A stretch of 64,000 bases of DNA, from positions 6,660,861-6,724,860 of the forward strand of contig CM020501.1 of the NCBI GenBank assembly GCA_009823395.1, given 5' to 3'. The stretch is from Thamnaconus septentrionalis (Eukaryota > Chordata > Actinopteri > Tetraodontiformes > Monacanthidae). The translations under genes and the position numbers were made by a program. Below are positions 58,221 to 64,000 of the stretch, piece by piece. The notes beneath the pieces were generated by a model. That model was not told where the DNA came from, did no database searches, and saw only the letters and a list, made by a program, of their open reading frames with translations. The first letter of the stretch is position 1; each line of letters begins with the position of its first letter.

Positions 58221-58773
58221 AGGGGCTACAGCCGGAGAGAACTGCGCCCGGTGCCACTCGGGAAACTGAAGCTACAGGCCACACAAGGTCACCAAAGACA
58301 ATTTGGGAAAAGATTGCCTGACCTGATGAGTCGCGACTTCATGTTGCAACATTTCAATGATAAGGTTGGAATTTGCATAAACAACATCAAAGAGTGTATC
58401 CAACCTGCCTTGCGTCAGCAGTGTATTGGTCGGGGAGATATTTCCTTGGCACACTTTGGGCCCCTTAGTGCCAACCTAGAATTGTCCAATGCTTGATGAC
58501 AAAACTTAACAAACTATGACCTCCACAGCCACCAGATCTAAAACCAAGACAACTTTTGGGGTGCGGTGGAACAGGAACATTTGCGTCCATAGATTTGGAG
58601 CGTACAAATTAGTGCTAAAAATTGCCATCATGTTAATATGGACCAAAATCTCTGAGGAATACTTCCAACATCTTGCTGGATGTGAGCCATGAACAATTAA
58701 GGCAGTTCTGAAGGCAATAGGTGGTCTAATTCAGAACTAGAAAGGATGTACCTAATAAAGTGGCCAGTAAGTG
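58221..58773 (+). mobile_element. Tc1/mariner-type DNA transposon fossil
   Basis: On the plus strand the sequence follows a widespread fish Tc1-type transposase gene: GGAAACTGAAGCTACA, then TGCCTGACCTGATGAGTCGCG, then TTCCTTGGCACACTTTGGGCC, then GGACCAAAATCTCTGAGGAA and AATTAAGGCAGTTCTGAAGG. The end is the typical terminus GTACCTAATAAAGTGGCCAG. The 5' half, including the DNA-binding domain and left inverted repeat, is missing. Part of the catalytic region appears deleted between about 58490 and 58510, and frames are broken. It is inactive. Confidence 0.85.
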
Positions 58774-58789
58774 GACACTGAAATGTTAA

Positions 58790-59990
58790 AAACGCACACC
58801 AAGACATGTTTTGCTGCACCTGACATGTCTGCACAACCCAATGTTGGCACCGCCGTACGAAACAGTTACGGACAACCACAAAGTGTCTACGCGCCCTGCA
58901 GTGTTGTGGCTTGTCATGACATTAGCTCCGGCAAATCTGGCAACATAAAAAGGTCAGTCGACTCACAGCACGTCCTCTCATAGTCCTGGGCTGAGATCAC
59001 TGTGTGTAGGAGTGATGCAATAGAACCGGGAGTGCGCAATTAACTTTTATGAATTCTTTGATCCCTCGTGTGAATTGCATACCGGGGCAGTTCAGGAGAT
59101 AGCAGAGAAAGTTTGTGCACTCCTTTAAGCGCTAAGCACACAGTGTAAAAAATACTCACATCCTGAAATCATTAAGACAAAGAGTAAACAATTAAACCAT
59201 TCTGCTGATGTGCGGCCCGCCGCGGCTCGGCCTGACTGGAGGAAACATCCCGTCCGTCTGTCTCCGGGAGAGAGAGCAAATAGATGAATCAATAGTCACC
59301 ACAGCAACAGTATGGGCGTGTTAAAAGGCTTTTCAAGAGGGAAATGCAGGACATATCAAATACATATCACATAATAATCAACATCAAGTTGTTAAAACAC
59401 TGTTGTACTTTTGTATTATCTTATTTGTGTTGTAACTGTGATTGAGATGAGGGGTGTTAGTTGATAACTTTTAAACTATTCATTATTGTATCATTAATTA
59501 TTAACTATTAATGTTAAACTATTAGTGTTTAAAATATGATTATTTTGAGTTATTTAGATTCAATCTTAATTGAACACATTTATGTATTTAACTTGTATTA
59601 TCTAAATAAATAATATTTACATTACGTCGACATCCGCATTTATGATAACTTTATTTGATTTGTTTTTTATTTTTAGAACAGTCTCCTCGTCTCTGTGCAC
59701 CGCTTGACCTAGAGTGGCCAGTAGAGGGCACCCTCAACAAGATATGTCTACATCTGTGTCTGTCAGTTGCCTCCGTGCGCGTGTGTTATGGTTATTGTTA
59801 TGGAGGAAGAGCAGCAGAAACTAAATTCTGTCTTGAACCTCATCTGTATACTATAATATAATCAATGTATTTATAATCTGTTCACTTTCCAGACGCACGT
59901 GTTTCATGGCTGCCTCTGGACATTCAGTGTTTTAATTCCCTCAGCAGGGTTTATACTAAACCTTCCTCCTCACAATATTGTCGTCGTGCT
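58790..59990. other. Intergenic DNA, AT-rich
   Basis: Very AT-rich around 59380-59660, with many ATTA and TTAA motifs. No exon recognised. Confidence 0.45.
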
Positions 59991-60059
59991 ACTTCAAACT
60001 CTGCTCACGACCAGCCAGTCAAACGCTGTCTCGATGCGTCAGTTCGTTTTACAATTCTT

Positions 60060-60173
60060 ACATTATCCATGTCGCGGAAGACTTTTGTGTACTTAATGGT
60101 TAGACACTCGCGGATCCGCCGACACAATGAGGCGCGGTGGTTGCCACGGCGAGCAGGCTCCTGGATGACAAAG
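60060..60173 (+). promoter_or_regulatory. nsun7: Candidate nsun7 promoter and non-coding exon 1
   Basis: A short CpG-containing block ends in ATGACAAAG followed by a strong donor, GTAAGAC (60174). It is the nearest promoter-like sequence upstream of the nsun7 coding exons and would give a non-coding first exon. It contains GTTGCCACGGCGAG at 60140-60153, close to the RFX X-box pattern (GTTGCC-N2-GGNAAC type). The left boundary is arbitrary. Confidence 0.35.
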
Positions 60174-61406
60174 GTAAGACCTGCCATGCAATTTTAACCA
60201 GCTCATCATTTCCTATGCAGATTACACTAAGCTGCTGTAGCCTTTTCTCCCGGTGCCGCCCCTCTCAAGTGGACTTTCTCTCTCTCTGTCTGAGGAAACT
60301 GCTCCGCGCCCGTTAAATCCGCTGATGATTAATATTCATTCATTTGTTCCGTTTGCGCTGACGAGCCTCGTGGACACGCTTTGCACATTTTCTGCTCCCG
60401 ACTAGATGCTGATGACGAGTGCTGGAGAAAAAAAAAAAAGACACCCTCTGTCCATCTTTCTGTCTGCTAATCCACTTTAATTAAAGACCATCCGTCCCTG
60501 AACTGCTTCGTTATCCTTATGTGCCAGTTCTGCTGCTCCAGCCGAAGGCCTCCTCAGCCCCTGAGGGCCTGAGGACCTCATCCCTGATACACAGCACGCA
60601 AACATGCTAACACACAAACACATCCATCTCGTAGGCGACTTTAGGGTTCAGAGAGTCGGACGGCGGCCATTATCTATTCATCAACACATGACAAAAAACG
60701 CAAACAGGGCATCTTGTTGACAGGTGAAAATCTAGCACATGGTGCTGTTGAGTTCAGGGGTGAAGAATGCCAATTAAAATATGTCTTTAGTAAACAAATC
60801 AATTCAGGATACAAATATACAGAGCTCTGGGCCGAGTTCAAAACCCTAACAACAACAATGCATTGTCAGGGCATGAAGTCTGACTCCTATCTGTCCCTTG
60901 ACCCAGTCCTTTTATACATGAAGAAAACATGCAAATGCTCTCCGCTGTTGTCCTCCTCTAACTGGCTGCCTGGTCTCCAGACCCCAGCCTCATTGGATGT
61001 TGAGGCAGCTTTTGTTCCAAGTCTCTGATTACTGAGAATGAGAAGAAACAAGTCCTTAGTTGGCAGGGAGCCAATTGATCCATCCCTTCTTCCGGTGTGA
61101 CCTGTTGAAACAATCTGCTGCAAGACAAGCCTGAGGTCAAAGGTTCCATCCCAATGCCTACGATGGGTCATGAGTTCCCCACCCTGTGACTGAATGGGTT
61201 GCCAGTTGCTTCAGATGTCCAGTCTCTAGTCACCCAGGGCCACCGTTCATGATTGGCAAATAATTATCAAAGTACTACATAAAGTACCATTCATTTCATT
61301 TATACCTTTAACTAGGACTAATAATTCCAACACATAATATATTTGCTTATATAATAACTCACAATGTTATGATGCATTAAGCTAAATATATGATTCCTAC
61401 AGTGTG

Positions 61407-61450
<44 letters not shown>

Positions 61451-61711
61451 TATGTATTTCAGTTTTATCATGCATCTGCTGCTGCTCTCATAATAAAGGC
61501 TTTTATTGCCCTCTCTATAATGAGAGTGCCGTGGCCTTTGTGCTGTTCAGTGGACATCATTTATTCATGTTGGTCTGGCTACCATGTTGCACCAGTTCCC
61601 AACGACACACACTCACCAAACTTTGGTGGTTGGGATCAAATGACCCACTCGCTCACCGTCTCACATCTCAGCTTAAAGCCATCAAACAATCTGCTTGTGT
61701 CTGTCCTGTAG
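60174..61711. other. Probable nsun7 5' intron
   Basis: No coding exon. It contains an (AT)n run at 61406-61448 and otherwise unremarkable sequence. Open frames at 60714-61028 (plus) and 60887-61171 (minus) lack splice support and homology. Confidence 0.4.
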
Positions 61712-61766
61712 CCACAACAGACAATAGGCTGAAAAAAGCTTCTCTTGGCAAAGTCGGCGAACCAAG
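61712..61766 (+). other. nsun7: Candidate nsun7 non-coding exon 2
   Basis: A pyrimidine-rich acceptor (TGTCTGTCCTGTAG) precedes 55 nt ending in a strong GTAAGT donor at 61767. Joined to the next exon it has no ATG in the nsun7 frame and an in-frame TGA, so it would be 5' UTR. Confidence 0.45.
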
Positions 61767-61883
61767 GTAAGTCAGGCTGGTGTGTGTTTTTATTTTACAG
61801 TCTTTCGTTTTGTGACCTGAGTAACAGACATACAATCTGCCACTGTGACAGCTGCTCTAACAGGGAGCCGCAGTGAGAATGCG

Positions 61884-62972
61884 ATGGCGGAGAACCTGGT
61901 CTTAGCCGTCCGACAGGATGACAAGGAGCACCTGTCGCTCCTTCCCACTCTTCCACACCTTCGTGCACTCGTATCAGGTGAAATAAGCTTTCAGTCTATT
62001 ATTTCATGCTTGGAGCTTCTCTTATAACTCACAGTGTTCACTACGGCAAACACAGCACTGGGGAGTTTGCGCTGAAAGAAAAGATGATGGTTGATTCTCT
62101 CAGCACTTGTATTTCCATTTAGATTTTATAATTCTATATTTGAAATACCCCGTGACCCTGAGCTCGGGAATAAGTGGGTGAATGAATGAATGAATGAATA
62201 TTTGAAATATTCCTTTTGTTTTGAACGGACATTATTTTGCACTAATTAGGTCATTGCACCATCTACCGCTTCCTTGCACGGCCACCACTGCACATGCTCC
62301 TCCACTGTGGCACCCTCATAAGTAACCCTACAATTTTCTCATTTAACTTTCCTGCCTTGACTTAATTTCCTCTCTCCTTGCCGCTCTCCTTTTCTTCACC
62401 CTCTGATGCTTTTACCCCCTTGCTCCCCTATACCCCACCCCTCCCTCAGACCAGGCCTATTTGCAGGCAGCGGCTATTTTCCAGCAGCTGCGTCCGGAGA
62501 AGGTGGCGACGCAGCCCTCCCTGCGCTACGAGAAGAAAACGGACAAACCTCCACCGGAGGGCGGTGAAGAGAAAGCAGCGCCAAGACAGGCCTACCAGCT
62601 CGCCTTCAACACGCTCAAATGTACGACATCCGTCAAAACTGGTTCGTTTTTCGCAACCAAATTGCCCCCGGAGAGGACTGACGGATGGCGACGGGGAGGA
62701 ATAATTTTGATGTGTCCCGCGCGGCAGACCTCAGAACCGTCCTTCAGGAGGGCCTTATCTCCGTAATGAATGGCGGTGGAGCGGCAGTATGTGTCAACCC
62801 CAATATTCAGCTGTGAATTGCAGCTTAAACTGCAGGATGTAGATTAAATAGCATCGACTTCCACGTTTCATTTCCACTGTAAATGACTTCAGCCGGAGCT
62901 CCAACAGATGTCTGCACGGGGCCGATAAAACAGGGCGCGCTGCAGAAGAACGCACGGGCATGGGACACACAT

Positions 62973-63026
<54 letters not shown>

Positions 63027-63671
63027 GTGTGTTGAAGCTGCAGAGATAAGTCTTGCTTCTCAGGTGCCCACCACCAGCTGAGTGCACATTTGATTTGACT
63101 ATGTTTAATCGAGGGCAGTATAAACATACATATTGGATGTTCTCCCTGTTGTCTATGTGAGTTCTTTCTGTTCACCCCACAGTCCAAAGACATGCACATG
63201 AGCTCGATTGGCAACTCTACATTGTCCATAGGTGTGAGTGTGTGTGGTTGTGCGATTGCTTGTTTCAGGATGTATGTACCCTGCTTTCACCCAAAGACAG
63301 CTGGGCATTGGCCTCTGCAATCACAGCTGGATGGAGACACTTTCCATACACACTCTACATCTATTTGCTTTTTTCATGATGATGATAAGGTGTAATGGAA
63401 AAGTAGAGACGTATACAAAACCATCAAAATTGTCAGTTTTATTGACCTCTAAAATATTTTCAGCCCTTCTTTTGTTACTGTCTTTGTCCATGTAGCTACT
63501 TTCTAAATGGAACTGTTCCTGTTTTTTCTTCTTTTTTTTTTTTTTTTAATATTTACAGTACATATAATTTAAGCATGAGATTGAACATCAACATGTTTAT
63601 GCGTTCACCCAGATCAAGACTTACTGGAGGACGTCATGGCCGACAGCTGTTTCCACAAGTCTCAGCACATC
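61884..63671 (+). CDS. nsun7: NOP2/Sun RNA methyltransferase family member 7 (N-terminal part)
   Basis: The 5' part of nsun7, a NOL1/NOP2/Sun-family protein linked in mammals to sperm motility; human NSUN7 is thought to lack some catalytic residues of active family members. Coding exons are 61884-61977, 62450-62620 and 63613-63671, 108 codons in phase, with more beyond the right edge. Residues from 32 on read DQAYLQAAAIFQQLRPEK and AYQLAFNTLKYQDLLEDVM, then ADSCFHKSQHI. These align with human NSUN7 SVYVMAANIFQGIRIEK and LSYELAFSALKYQDILETI, then LIDSC. The ATG at 61884 (GCGATGG) is the only start in frame in its exon, which opens at 61864. The first 31 residues show no similarity I can recall. 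The methyltransferase core is outside the window. rbm47 is the neighbour, as in human 4p14, here divergently oriented. Confidence 0.9.
62973..63022. repeat. (CA)n microsatellite
   Basis: A perfect CA run of about 50 bp inside the nsun7 intron between coding exons 2 and 3. Confidence 0.97.
63135..63250. mobile_element. L2-type LINE 3'-end fragment (opposite orientation)
   Basis: GTTCTCCCTG, later CCACAGTCCAAAGACATGCA, then GATTGGCAACTCTA and CCATAGGTGTGAGTGTG match the reverse complement of the L2-type 3' block seen at 2815-2990. It lies within an nsun7 intron. Confidence 0.6.
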
Positions 63672-64000
63672 GTGAGTCCCAGCGGACAGACAAACAGAAC
63701 AGAAAGTGCAACAAATGAAAATCTAAATCAAAACAACTTCGACCCCAGTGACTATTAAACTGTCTGGGAGTTATCAGCCTCCAGATAAAGCAGCTGCGCT
63801 CTAGTTTTTACCGACTGTGTGCTTTTGTTGCAATGTGGTGCAACACAGCAGCACCTTCTGTACTTTCATCTGAAGGCAGGTTGGTTACAGATGGCAAATG
63901 ATGCATACAGCATCACAGTGTAGTGTGTGTGTGATGAGTTAAGAGAATAGCAAAGTTTTACTAGTTCGACTGTTTTTTTTTTGTTTTTTTAAACTGGTGG
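63672..64000 (+). other. nsun7 intron, cut by the window edge
   Basis: It begins with a GTGAGTCC donor at 63672. No further exon is seen before the end. Confidence 0.6.

Noticed and set aside
60714..61171. Open frames on both strands upstream of nsun7
   Set aside because: About 100 codons each, overlapping one another, with no domain, no splice context and a composition like chance frames.

Overview
This is nuclear DNA from a ray-finned fish, most likely a percomorph teleost. The genes are split by short introns with GT/AG junctions, CA/GT and GA/CT microsatellites are very abundant, and the repeat fossils are of fish type (a Penelope-like retroelement, a Tc1-type transposon, hAT-like and other MITEs, LINE 3' ends). 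I cannot name the species.

Layout. 1-727: 5' end of a minus-strand gene I do not recognise; only its first coding exon is inside. 2.8-6.9 kb: LINE scraps, a 1.5-kb CA-rich satellite and a MITE. 10.7-13.7 kb (minus): a three-exon IL-6-family cytokine, almost certainly cntf. 15.9-16.8 kb (plus): a two-exon single-CCCH zinc-finger protein. 19.1-25.0 kb (minus): zfp91, 12 coding exons, 789 codons, five C2H2 fingers and a glutamine-rich tail; its intron 5 is nearly all Penelope-like element. 26.7-33.8 kb (minus): rbm47, five coding exons plus a candidate 24-nt microexon, with a 2.8-kb 3' UTR. 33.8-60 kb: a long gene-poor stretch, rich in microsatellites and homopurine/homopyrimidine tracts, probably holding the non-coding 5' exon(s) and promoter of rbm47. 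60.1-64.0 kb (plus): 5' end of nsun7, cut by the window edge.

The exon chains were joined by hand and checked for phase: zfp91 sums to 2370 nt, rbm47 to 1836 nt, cntf to 612 nt, the CCCH gene to 774 nt, and the visible nsun7 coding exons to 324 nt. All are multiples of three without internal stops.

The genes are not a functional cluster. Two ancestral neighbourhoods meet here: ZFP91-CNTF (together on human chromosome 11) and RBM47-NSUN7 (together on human chromosome 4). The most interesting structures are the inverted pair of Penelope-like copies with decayed hammerhead-ribozyme-like motifs filling a zfp91 intron, the in-frame rbm47 microexon, and several perfect short fold-back hairpins that look like template-switch scars. 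I did not find a convincing new multi-gene system.
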